Source of the DNA: Mycoplasmatota bacterium
Lineage (GTDB): Bacteria > Bacillota_I > Bacilli_A > Izemoplasmatales > Hujiaoplasmataceae
Assembly: GCA_027859085.1 (NCBI GenBank)
Contig: JAQIBJ010000102.1
Span: forward strand, 37,366-101,365
DNA: 64,000 nucleotides
Reading direction: 5' to 3'
Below are positions 35,760-44,338 of the stretch, one piece after another (within the stretch, counting starts at the first letter, position 1; the number at the start of each line of letters is the position of its first letter). Position numbers and translations under genes: made by a program. The notes beneath the pieces are model-generated. The model was not told where the DNA came from. It searched no databases and was given only the letters and a program-made list of their open reading frames with translations.

Positions 35760-37691
35760 ATGAGTAAAAAAACAATCGAATTTAAAACAGAATCCAAAAA
35801 ATTATTGGACTTAATGGTAAACTCTATTTATACCAACAAAGAGATTTTCTTAAGAGAAATAATATCAAATGCATCTGATGCAATTGATAAATATCATTTT
35901 AGAAGTTTAACAGAAGATGATTTAGAACATCGCAATGACTATGAAATACACATAGACATTGATAATAAACATCGTAAACTAAGAATTAGCGACAATGGTA
36001 TTGGTATGACATATGACGAATTAATCGAAAATATTGGAACCATTGCTAAAAGTGGTACACTTGATTTCTTGAGAAACATGAAGGGTAAAGATTTAAAAAG
36101 CACTGATTTAATTGGTCAGTTTGGTGTTGGTTTTTATTCATCATTCATGGTGAGTGATCAAGTAGACGTTATTACTAAATCACCTTATAGTGATAAAGCT
36201 TATCATTGGATTTCAAAGGGAGAAGAAGGTTTTACCATTGAAGAAACTGAAAAAGATGGTATTGGTACTGAAATTACATTAAAAATTAGAAAGAATCATG
36301 ATGATGAGAATTATGATGAATTCTTAGAAGAACATAAAATTACTGAACTTGTTAAAAAGTATTCTAATTATGTTCGTTATCCTATCACGATGGAAAAAGA
36401 AAAAGAAGTTCCAAAACTTGATGATGAAGGTAAAGAAATTGAAGATGAATTTGATTCTGTTGTTGAAAAAGAAACACTCAACCAAATGACCCCTTTATGG
36501 GAGAAAAACAAATCTGAAGTATCAGAAGAAGAATTGAATGAATTTTATAAAACTCAATATTACGATTATACAGATCCATTATTAAATATCTGGACCAATG
36601 TTGAAGGTAAACTAACTTATAAATCAATTATCTTTATACCAAAAAAAGCACCACAAAACCTATATTCAGAAAAATATGAAAAAGGTTTAGAATTATACGC
36701 AAAAGGTGTCTTTGTCATGGATAAATGTAAAGAATTAGTTCCTGATTATCTAAGATTCATTAAAGGGTTGGTCGTTTCACCTGATTTAGATTTAAATATT
36801 TCTCGTGAAGTACTACAAAAAAACACTCAATTAACTAAAATCCAAAAAAATCTAGAAAAGAAAATTATAAAAAGGTTAGAAAAACTATTGGATAAAGAAA
36901 GAGATGAGTATGTCACGTTCTGGAAAGAATTTGGTGTGAATATTAAATATGGTGTTTATGATAACTTTGGTATCAATAAAGACTTACTTAAAGATTTAAT
37001 TTTATTTGAATCTGTGAACGAAAATGATTACATTACTTTAAAAGAATATGTAGAAAAAATGCCTAAGGATCAAAAAGATATCTATTATGGTTCAACAGCC
37101 TCTAAAACAGCGATTAAAGGGTCACCACAAATGGATAAATTAAAATCTAAAGGGTATGACGTTCTAGTACTTACCGATGAAATTGATGAGTTTATGATAA
37201 GCATTTTAAATGAATATGATAAACATAAATTTAAATCAATTAATCAAGGAGACTTAGATTTAGTCGATGAAAAAGAAAAAGAAACGATTAAAAACTTAGA
37301 AACTAAAAATAAAGATTTGTTAGATAAAATTAAAGAAGCACTTAAAGGAGAAGTGGATGATGTTAAATTATCAACACGTCTAACCGATTCTCCAGTATGT
37401 TTAGTCAGTGGTGAAGGTGTATCATTTGAGATGGAAAAAGTGATGGATCAATTACCAGGTGATAAGGCAGGTCATCAAAAAGCTAAAAAAATTCTAGAAA
37501 TTAATCCTCAACATGAATTGTTTAAAGCCATTGATGACATGTATCAAAGTCATTCAGAAGATTTAGACGATTACGCAAGTGTATTATACAATCAAGCATT
37601 ATTAATAGAGGGATTAAAAATTAATGATCCTGTTGAATTTTCTAATAAAATGGTTAAAATATTAGTTAAAGCAGCAAAAAAAGGAGAATAA
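35760..37691 (+). CDS. htpG: Chaperone HtpG (Hsp90)
   Basis: Cytoplasmic ATP-dependent chaperone. The GHKL ATP-binding domain shows REIISNASDAIDK, DNGIGMTYDEL and GQFGVGFYSSFMV; the middle domain has LYVKGVFV-like text (ELYAKGVFVMD) and DLDLNISREVLQ. 643 aa, the usual length. Control by HrcA is suggested by the operator upstream. A small unknown gene follows after one base. Confidence 0.97.
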   Translation: MSKKTIEFKTESKKLLDLMVNSIYTNKEIFLREIISNASDAIDKYHFRSLTEDDLEHRNDYEIHIDIDNKHRKLRISDNGIGMTYDELIENIGTIAKSGTLDFLRNMKGKDLKSTDLIGQFGVGFYSSFMVSDQVDVITKSPYSDKAYHWISKGEEGFTIEETEKDGIGTEITLKIRKNHDDENYDEFLEEHKITELVKKYSNYVRYPITMEKEKEVPKLDDEGKEIEDEFDSVVEKETLNQMTPLWEKNKSEVSEEELNEFYKTQYYDYTDPLLNIWTNVEGKLTYKSIIFIPKKAPQNLYSEKYEKGLELYAKGVFVMDKCKELVPDYLRFIKGLVVSPDLDLNISREVLQKNTQLTKIQKNLEKKIIKRLEKLLDKERDEYVTFWKEFGVNIKYGVYDNFGINKDLLKDLILFESVNENDYITLKEYVEKMPKDQKDIYYGSTASKTAIKGSPQMDKLKSKGYDVLVLTDEIDEFMISILNEYDKHKFKSINQGDLDLVDEKEKETIKNLETKNKDLLDKIKEALKGEVDDVKLSTRLTDSPVCLVSGEGVSFEMEKVMDQLPGDKAGHQKAKKILEINPQHELFKAIDDMYQSHSEDLDDYASVLYNQALLIEGLKINDPVEFSNKMVKILVKAAKKGE

Positions 37692-37692
37692 A

Positions 37693-38157
37693 GTGGATAA
37701 AACCCTTAAAACTGTTGAAGAAGAACTCAATTGGTTGATTAAAGACTATAAAGCAACAACGGATTATAAACCAAACAAGCATGTTGAAACACTAAACTAT
37801 AATGTTGTTTATGATCGCAAAAATATTAAATTGACATTCCAATTTTTAATGTTGCCTAAAGAAGATAGTTTGGTCTTAAAAATCATCTATTTAATCAGAG
37901 ATAATCAAAAGGACTATCATCAAGTTGAATATCCTTTATCAAAGATTCGTACTGAATTAAACTTGCCAATGATCAATGAATATGACTATCAACGTATTCA
38001 TGACGTCATGGACTATGAAGTTTTAGGTGATAAAATCAAATCAACTGTTTCTCAATTGACGCAAGGGCTAACTTTCACTGAAGTCATTAGAAGAAATATT
38101 AAAGAAATTATTAAACACGGAAGAACATTAAGAAAAATACAACTTGAAAAAAACTAA
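37693..38157 (+). CDS. Uncharacterised small protein coupled to htpG
   Basis: 154 aa from a GTG start one base after the htpG stop, with AAAGGAG in the end of htpG as ribosome site. No signal peptide or membrane helix. Mixed alpha/beta composition, charged, with a basic C-terminal helix (EVIRRNIKEIIKHGRTLRKIQ). I recognise no family. The tight spacing and shared terminator say it belongs to the heat-shock transcript. Confidence 0.75.
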   Translation: MDKTLKTVEEELNWLIKDYKATTDYKPNKHVETLNYNVVYDRKNIKLTFQFLMLPKEDSLVLKIIYLIRDNQKDYHQVEYPLSKIRTELNLPMINEYDYQRIHDVMDYEVLGDKIKSTVSQLTQGLTFTEVIRRNIKEIIKHGRTLRKIQLEKN

Positions 38158-38186
38158 GCGATGAAAATTCATCGCTTAGTTTTTTC
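38152..38186 (+). terminator. Terminator of the htpG operon
   Basis: AACTAAGCGATGAA and TTCATCGCTTAGTT form a 14-bp stem followed by TTTTC. Confidence 0.92.
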
Positions 38187-38252
38187 ATTTAAATTATATA
38201 ATGGTATACTATAGATAAATGAATTTTAATATTATACGAGTGAGTTGATTAT

Positions 38253-40394
38253 ATGAAAAAAATAATTGTGATAACTGGTTTTTCTTTAGGGTTTATAATT
38301 TTATCATTTTTATTGATTAATGTTTTCAAAAAAAATGATGATGTTTATACAGAAAATGACATATCAATGGTTGCAATAACTAAAGATAAGTCTTTCCAAA
38401 TATACAAAAATGGTAATTTTAAATCTACATTTTTAACTGGGGTTAACATGGGTAGTGCAATTCCCGGAACGTTTCCAGGTGAACTAGCCATATCAAAAGA
38501 GATGTATTTGGAATGGTTTAGATATATTCATGACATGAACGCAGATGTGATTAGGGTCTATACAACGATGATGCCTCATTTTTATGAAGCGCTATATGAA
38601 TTTAACCAAACGGAGAATGATCCACTATATTTAATGCAGGGCGTTTGGTTAAATGAAGAGGATATTTTTGACATTAATGATGCTTTTGCAGAAGAAGAGA
38701 AGTTAAAAAACGATTTGATAATTGATGGTATTGATTTAGTCAATATTATTCACGGAAACGCTGTGTTGGAACCAAAACCTGGTTTTGCAAGTGGAGAATA
38801 TACTTATGATGTATCCAAATATGTTATTGGTTGGATTATTGGTGTTGAATGGAGTCCGAATTTTGTTCTTAATACCAATGAGAATAACCCAGATAAAACA
38901 AGTTTTTTAGGAAGTTATTTACAGACAACAGAAGACGCATCACCTTTTGAGGCGTTTTTAACTGAAGTTGGTAATGATATTATTCAATATGAAGTTGATA
39001 ATTATAAATTTATGAGACCTTTAAGTTTTGTGAATTGGCCAACCACTGATCATTTAACTCATCCCAATGAACCCGATCAAATAGAAGACTTGGTTGAAGT
39101 GAATATGAATCATATTAGCAAGACATTAGCCTACACTGCTGGATTTTTTGCGTCTTTTCATATATATCCTTATTATCCTGAATTTTTGAATTATAGTTTA
39201 GAATATAAAGAATTTATTGATCATAGAGGCAATGTAAATGCTTATCAGGGTTATCTTAAAGCATTAATTGATAAACTTGATATGCCTGTAATAGTCGCTG
39301 AATTTGGTGTCCCTGCCTCAAGAGGTAAAACTCATGAAGACATCAACCAAGGATTTAATCAAGGCAATCTTAGTGAAACTGAACAAGGTGAAGTTCTTAG
39401 TTATCTTTTAGAAGATATATACGAAAGTGGTTATGCAGGAGGATTGGTGTTTTCTTGGCAAGATGAATGGTTTAAAAGAACTTGGAATACGATGGATTTT
39501 GATTTGCCTTCTAGACGTCCTTTTTGGTCAAACATCCAAACGAATGAACAATACTTTGGGCTTTTAGCTTTTGATCCAGGCGAAGAAGAAAGGGTACGAT
39601 ATGTTGATGGTGCTTTAGAAGATTGGAAAGATGAGGCCCCTATATATAGTGATGATGAATTAGATTTATACACTTCTTATGATGAAAGATATTTATATAT
39701 ACGTGTCGATACTAATAGCATCGATTTATTAACAAATCAATTAATTATTCCAATTAGTACCATTGAAAATCAAGGAAACACATCAATTAATAATACTGAA
39801 GTGGAATTTTCTCATGCAGCTGATTTTTACATTAGTATTCAAGGAAAAGATTATGCTGAGATATTTGTTGATGCTTATTATGATAAGTTTTATTATCTAT
39901 TTCATGAAAAACTTGAAATGCTTGAAAAAAACCCGTTTTATAGAATGGAAAACTCCGGTATATTTAATTCAATTTATCAAGCACTATCTGCAGAACTATA
40001 TTTGCCTGAAGAAAATATTACTATTCCATTTATGAAACATAATACTGGACTGTTAGCTCATGGTAATGGGAATCCAATGGATGATACTTATTATTCTTTG
40101 TCAGATTACTATATAACAAGTAACTCAGTAGAAATTCAGATTCCTTGGTTATTATTAAATATTAGTGATCCATCAACAAAAATGCGATTGGCGAATTTAT
40201 ATGATGATGAGTGGTTTAGTTTTGAAGCAGTAGAAGATATATATATTGGCGCTTCAATCATAGAGAATAATGTGGCAAATACTATATTTATGGTATCTAA
40301 TACATGGGACAGTTGGCAAACGCCATCGTATCATATGCGTTTAAAGCAGTCATATTACATATTAAAAGATGCTTTTGCATCATATAATGATTAA
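38253..40394 (+). CDS. Predicted surface TIM-barrel glycosidase with C-terminal sugar-binding-like domain
   Basis: 713 aa. One N-terminal membrane helix (about 5-24) anchors it outside. Residues ~50-440 look like a clan GH-A (beta/alpha)8 hydrolase: GVNMGSAIPGTFPGELAI, NADVIRVYTTMMPHFYEAL, GWIIGVEW with a possible acid/base Glu, and VIVAEFGVPASRG with a likely nucleophile Glu. From ~455 an RYVDGALEDWKDEA segment followed by LDLYTSYDERYLYIRVD resembles CBM9/DOMON-like beta-sandwich domains. The exact GH family and substrate are not known to me. Processing of the polysaccharide made by the 46.3-kb synthase is a possibility, but the genes are 6 kb apart. Confidence 0.6.
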   Translation: MKKIIVITGFSLGFIILSFLLINVFKKNDDVYTENDISMVAITKDKSFQIYKNGNFKSTFLTGVNMGSAIPGTFPGELAISKEMYLEWFRYIHDMNADVIRVYTTMMPHFYEALYEFNQTENDPLYLMQGVWLNEEDIFDINDAFAEEEKLKNDLIIDGIDLVNIIHGNAVLEPKPGFASGEYTYDVSKYVIGWIIGVEWSPNFVLNTNENNPDKTSFLGSYLQTTEDASPFEAFLTEVGNDIIQYEVDNYKFMRPLSFVNWPTTDHLTHPNEPDQIEDLVEVNMNHISKTLAYTAGFFASFHIYPYYPEFLNYSLEYKEFIDHRGNVNAYQGYLKALIDKLDMPVIVAEFGVPASRGKTHEDINQGFNQGNLSETEQGEVLSYLLEDIYESGYAGGLVFSWQDEWFKRTWNTMDFDLPSRRPFWSNIQTNEQYFGLLAFDPGEEERVRYVDGALEDWKDEAPIYSDDELDLYTSYDERYLYIRVDTNSIDLLTNQLIIPISTIENQGNTSINNTEVEFSHAADFYISIQGKDYAEIFVDAYYDKFYYLFHEKLEMLEKNPFYRMENSGIFNSIYQALSAELYLPEENITIPFMKHNTGLLAHGNGNPMDDTYYSLSDYYITSNSVEIQIPWLLLNISDPSTKMRLANLYDDEWFSFEAVEDIYIGASIIENNVANTIFMVSNTWDSWQTPSYHMRLKQSYYILKDAFASYND

Positions 40395-40481
40395 TGTAAG
40401 CGATATTATATATACAACTTATTGAAAAATAAAAACAATTAATATATAATGAAGCAAATTAATCTTTGGAAGGGATGAATT

Positions 40482-41819
40482 ATGGTTTATACAAAGGAAG
40501 CTATTTTAAAAAACGCAGAAGAAGAAAATGTAAGGTATATACGTTTGATGTTTAGCGATATTATTGGAACAATAAAATCAGTTGAAATTCCGTTAGGACA
40601 ATTAGAAACAGCCTTAAACGGTGAAATTATGTTTGATGGTTCATCAATAGAAGGTTTTGTTAGAATTATGGAAGCTGATATGTTTTTAGTTCCTGATTTA
40701 AAAACTTGGTTGATATTAAGCTGGGAAGAAACAAAATACGGAAAAGTTGCAAGGCTTATTTGTGATGTTTACACACCAGATGGAACACCATCTAAAGCTG
40801 ATCCAAGATCAAACTTAAAGAAAACCATTAAAAAAATGGAAAAATTAGGTTTTTCTACTTTGAACATTGGATTTGAACCAGAATTTTTCTTGTTCAAATT
40901 GGATGAAAATAAAAATATACTTATGGATGTTGCAGATCATGGTGGATATTTTGATTTATCACCAATTGATGGTGCTGAATATTGTAGAAGAGACATTGTT
41001 CTTGAATTAGAAAGAATTGGTTTTAAAATAGAAGCCTCACATCATGAAGTGGCACCTGGTCAAAATGAGATTAATTTTGAATTTGCAGACGTTGTTGAAG
41101 CATGTGATAATTTACAAACCTTTAAATTGGTTGTAAAAAATGTTGCTAGAAGACATAATTTACACGCCACATTTATGCCTAAACCTATTGCTACAGTCAA
41201 TGGTTCTGGTATGCACACTAATTGTTCGTTAGCGAATAAAGATGGTAAAAATGCTTTTTATGACCCAAAAGATGAAATGGGATTATCAACTGTTGCAAGA
41301 CAATGGATTACTGGTATTCTTCGTCATTCAAAATCATTTTGTGCAATCACAAATCCAACAGTGAATTCATACAAACGACTTGTTCCTGGATATGAAGCAC
41401 CATGTTATGTATCATGGTCTGAACAAAACCGTTCAGTGATGATTAGGATTCCCGCAGCGAGAGGTAGAGCAACACGTGCTGAAATTCGCTCAGTTGATAC
41501 ATCAGCCAATCCATATTTAGCGATGTCAGTGATTCTAGCATCTGGATTGGAATCGATTGAAAAGAATTATCCAGTCGTAAATCCAATAAACGAAAATTTA
41601 TTTGAATTAACCCCACAACAAAGAAAAGACCTAGATGTTGATAGTTTGCCAGATAATTTAAAAGAAGCTGTTGATAACTTTAAAAAAGACCCGTTAATGA
41701 AAGAAGTTCTCGGTAATCATATTTTCCAAAAATTCATCGATTTAAAAACCAAAGAATGGGATGAATTTAGAATGACTGTTACTGAATGGGAAATTAAAAA
41801 ATATATTAATATTGTATAA
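40482..41819 (+). CDS. glnA: Glutamine synthetase, type I
   Basis: Makes glutamine from glutamate, ammonia and ATP. FSDIIGTIKSVEIP, FDGSSIEGF, the catalytic segment around EPEFFLF, GSGMHTNCSL, NPTVNSYKRLVPGYEAPCYVSWS and IPAARGRATRAEIRS are all GS-I motifs. 445 aa, the length of the Firmicutes GSI-alpha form, which lacks the adenylylation tyrosine loop. No glnR is adjacent. Single gene with its own terminator. Confidence 0.97.
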   Translation: MVYTKEAILKNAEEENVRYIRLMFSDIIGTIKSVEIPLGQLETALNGEIMFDGSSIEGFVRIMEADMFLVPDLKTWLILSWEETKYGKVARLICDVYTPDGTPSKADPRSNLKKTIKKMEKLGFSTLNIGFEPEFFLFKLDENKNILMDVADHGGYFDLSPIDGAEYCRRDIVLELERIGFKIEASHHEVAPGQNEINFEFADVVEACDNLQTFKLVVKNVARRHNLHATFMPKPIATVNGSGMHTNCSLANKDGKNAFYDPKDEMGLSTVARQWITGILRHSKSFCAITNPTVNSYKRLVPGYEAPCYVSWSEQNRSVMIRIPAARGRATRAEIRSVDTSANPYLAMSVILASGLESIEKNYPVVNPINENLFELTPQQRKDLDVDSLPDNLKEAVDNFKKDPLMKEVLGNHIFQKFIDLKTKEWDEFRMTVTEWEIKKYINIV

Positions 41820-41820
41820 A

Positions 41821-41844
41821 AAAAAGACGCTACGGCGTCTTTTT
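41821..41844. terminator. Bidirectional terminator between glnA and recU
   Basis: AAAAAGACGC-TACG-GCGTCTTTTT; T-rich tails both ways. Confidence 0.9.
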
Positions 41845-42415
41845 ACTTAATATAATGTTCATCTATCACTTTTAAATAATCAACTGGCTTACGATACCCT
41901 TCTGTGATTTCATGACCATTGGTTTCAATTTCTTTTAAAGTAATTGACTTTCTCGAATCTTTACTTCGATGGTAAAACTTTGATACATGTATTGCATCCA
42001 AGAAAAAGATACGATCTAATAATGAGAAATAGATAATGGTAAAGGCAATACCGCCATGATTTAAACATTGTTCTAAATGTAAGACTTGATGTTCGTGAAT
42101 GTTTTTGATTGGGAAGGATGTCTTATTTTTTGTTTCTTTAGCTTCAAAATCGATGTAACGACCTTTATATAGTCCGTTGTAATCGGTTGTTGAAGGTAAT
42201 TTATAATAAGCCTCAACAATTTTAGCGGCTGACCTTTGTTTGTAATCAACCTTAACAATTTGAATAGGAATCGGTTTTTTATGAATAACAGCAATATCAT
42301 TATTCAAGTAAAATTCATTGGTTTGGTTGATCATATTTTCAAAATTCATACCACGATTGGCTGTTGAAACTACTTTTCGATCTCGATGTTTCTTTTTATT
42401 TGGATAGTTAATCAT
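41843..42415 (-). CDS. recU: Holliday junction resolvase RecU
   Basis: Nuclease that cuts Holliday junctions in recombination and chromosome segregation in Firmicutes and Mollicutes. Features: NRGMNFENMINQTN near the N-terminus, KPIPIQIVKVDY, the catalytic cluster TDYNGLYKGRYIDFEAKETKNKTSFP with metal-binding D/E/K, and H(E)HQV..L. About 190 aa, normal. I place the start at the ATG at 42415 because AGGTG is six bases away; the GTG at 42424 in the ORF track lies inside that site. Divergent from the RNase J-like gene. Confidence 0.92.
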   Translation of the reverse strand: MINYPNKKKHRDRKVVSTANRGMNFENMINQTNEFYLNNDIAVIHKKPIPIQIVKVDYKQRSAAKIVEAYYKLPSTTDYNGLYKGRYIDFEAKETKNKTSFPIKNIHEHQVLHLEQCLNHGGIAFTIIYFSLLDRIFFLDAIHVSKFYHRSKDSRKSITLKEIETNGHEITEGYRKPVDYLKVIDEHYIK

Positions 42416-42553
42416 TGTCATCACCTAATATATTTTATCATAGACATTGATGAATGATAAGTGTTACTTTAATATTATCAATCATAACCTTTTAAAAAAT
42501 GTGAAATATGTTGTATAATAAATATGATATTTTTTATAGAAAGAGCGGTAAAT

Positions 42554-44248
42554 ATGAGTAAAATAAGATTTTTTGCCTTAGGTGGCTTAGGAGATATAGG
42601 TAAAAACCTATATGTATTAGAAATTAACAGTAAATTAATCATTTTAGATAGTGGATTACAACATCCGTCAGGAGATTTGTTAGGTGTCGATGCCTTGGTA
42701 CCTGATATATCTTATCTTGAATCAAGAAAGAATGATATTGTGGGTATTTTTCTATCACATGCACACGATAAAAGTATTGGTGCACTACCTTTATTACTAC
42801 AAACATTTAAAAAACCAGTTTTTGCGACGGATTATACAATAGAAATGGCGAAGGATTTATTGAAAGAATATGATATGGATCCTGAAAAATTTGATTTTAG
42901 AACAGTTCAATATAAAAATCCTATTAAGTTTAAAGACTTTAAGATTGAATATGTTCAAACAACACATTCAGTACCTTTAAGTGCAGCGATTGTTGTTTAT
43001 ACCAAAGATGGCGCTGTTGTTTATGCAACAGATTATACTTTTGACCAAAATGTTGATGAGAATTTTAAAACAGATTTCCAAAAATTAGCCAGAGTTTCTG
43101 ATTATGGTGTACTTGCATTCTTAGGTGAATCTGGTGGTGCTTTAAACATTGGACATTCAAGTACCGATGGTAATTTAAAGAGAACCATTAAAAAAACATT
43201 TAAAAGAGCGAAACATAGAATCCTTGTCAATATGTATTCAACGGAATTATCAACCATTCAAATGGTTGTTAATGAAGCGATTAAATCAAACAAAAAACTT
43301 GCGATTATCGGTCGTAAAGCCCAAAGATTAGTCTTTATTGGCGAACAAATGGGTTATATTAAAATACCAAGTGAGAGTCTAGTGAATTTAAAATTCATTG
43401 ATAATAACAATAAGAACGAGATGGATGATGTGGTCTTTTTAGTGACTGGTGAACGTCATGAACCATTCTTTATGTTACAAAGAATGGCCAAAGGTTATGA
43501 CAGATTGGTTCATTTAATTGAAACAGATACCATTCTAGCTATGGCACCTCCAGTTATCGGAACAGAAAAAATAGCAGCTAAAACATTTAACATCATCTCT
43601 GAAATCGGATGTGACGTGGTTAAGGTTGATAAAAACTATTTATCGCAGTTCCATGCAGCCAGTGAAGATATTAAGTTAATGTATTCTTTATTGAACCCTA
43701 AATACGTAATTCCAATCAATGGTGATTATCGTATGTTACAAGCACAAGCATCTATCGCAAAAGATTACGGTTTTAAAGAAGAGAATGTCTTGGTATTAGA
43801 CAATGGCGAAGTTATTGCATTTAATCAAGGAAACATCGAAAAACATCATGACATGGTAGAAAATGGTACAGTGATGATTGATGGTAACTTTGAATCTGAT
43901 TTAAATTCAATTGTTTTAAAGGAAAGAGAATTACTGTCTCAAGATGGGTTCTTAATCATTACAGCCAACATTGATGCAAAAGAAAAAGTCATGTTAAACA
44001 AACCAGAAGTTGTGTCAAGAGGATATTTATTTATGAAAAACAATGAAGAGATTATCAAACAAATTGAAATCATTTATGAATTAGAAACTCAAAAACAGTT
44101 TGCTAAACGTAGAATTGATTGGAAGAATTACAAAGATAATCTAAGACATCAAATCCAACGATATTTAGTTCAAGCGACAAAAAGAAAACCGATTATCATT
44201 CCTGTGATAATTGATACATCTAAAGATCACGAATGTAGAATGATATAA
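42554..44248 (+). CDS. RNase J family protein, J2-like, with degraded metal site
   Basis: About 564 aa beta-CASP metallo-beta-lactamase protein starting SKIRFFALGGLGDIGKN, as RNase J does. The HxHxDH motif reads H69-A-H-D-K-S74, losing the second Asp and last His; HVSGHG is reduced to FHAASEDI; and the later PxHGEYR is PINGDYRML, with Asn for His. D in YATDYTFD is kept. This pattern is like RNase J2, the weakly active partner of J1 in B. subtilis. A non-catalytic or scaffold subunit is inferred; an active J1 should be elsewhere. The ATG at 42554 is preferred to 42524 because it gives the family N-terminus. Confidence 0.85.
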   Translation: MSKIRFFALGGLGDIGKNLYVLEINSKLIILDSGLQHPSGDLLGVDALVPDISYLESRKNDIVGIFLSHAHDKSIGALPLLLQTFKKPVFATDYTIEMAKDLLKEYDMDPEKFDFRTVQYKNPIKFKDFKIEYVQTTHSVPLSAAIVVYTKDGAVVYATDYTFDQNVDENFKTDFQKLARVSDYGVLAFLGESGGALNIGHSSTDGNLKRTIKKTFKRAKHRILVNMYSTELSTIQMVVNEAIKSNKKLAIIGRKAQRLVFIGEQMGYIKIPSESLVNLKFIDNNNKNEMDDVVFLVTGERHEPFFMLQRMAKGYDRLVHLIETDTILAMAPPVIGTEKIAAKTFNIISEIGCDVVKVDKNYLSQFHAASEDIKLMYSLLNPKYVIPINGDYRMLQAQASIAKDYGFKEENVLVLDNGEVIAFNQGNIEKHHDMVENGTVMIDGNFESDLNSIVLKERELLSQDGFLIITANIDAKEKVMLNKPEVVSRGYLFMKNNEEIIKQIEIIYELETQKQFAKRRIDWKNYKDNLRHQIQRYLVQATKRKPIIIPVIIDTSKDHECRMI

Positions 44249-44253
44249 TTGTT

Positions 44254-44280
44254 AAAAGATGATTTCGGTCATCTTTTTTT
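44254..44280 (+). terminator. Terminator of the RNase J-like gene
   Basis: AAAAGATGA-TTTCGG-TCATCTTTT plus further T. Confidence 0.85.
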
Positions 44281-44338
44281 ATTTGAAATTGCTAATTTTC
44301 TTCAATAAACATGATATAATTAAAAAAAGAGGTGGATT

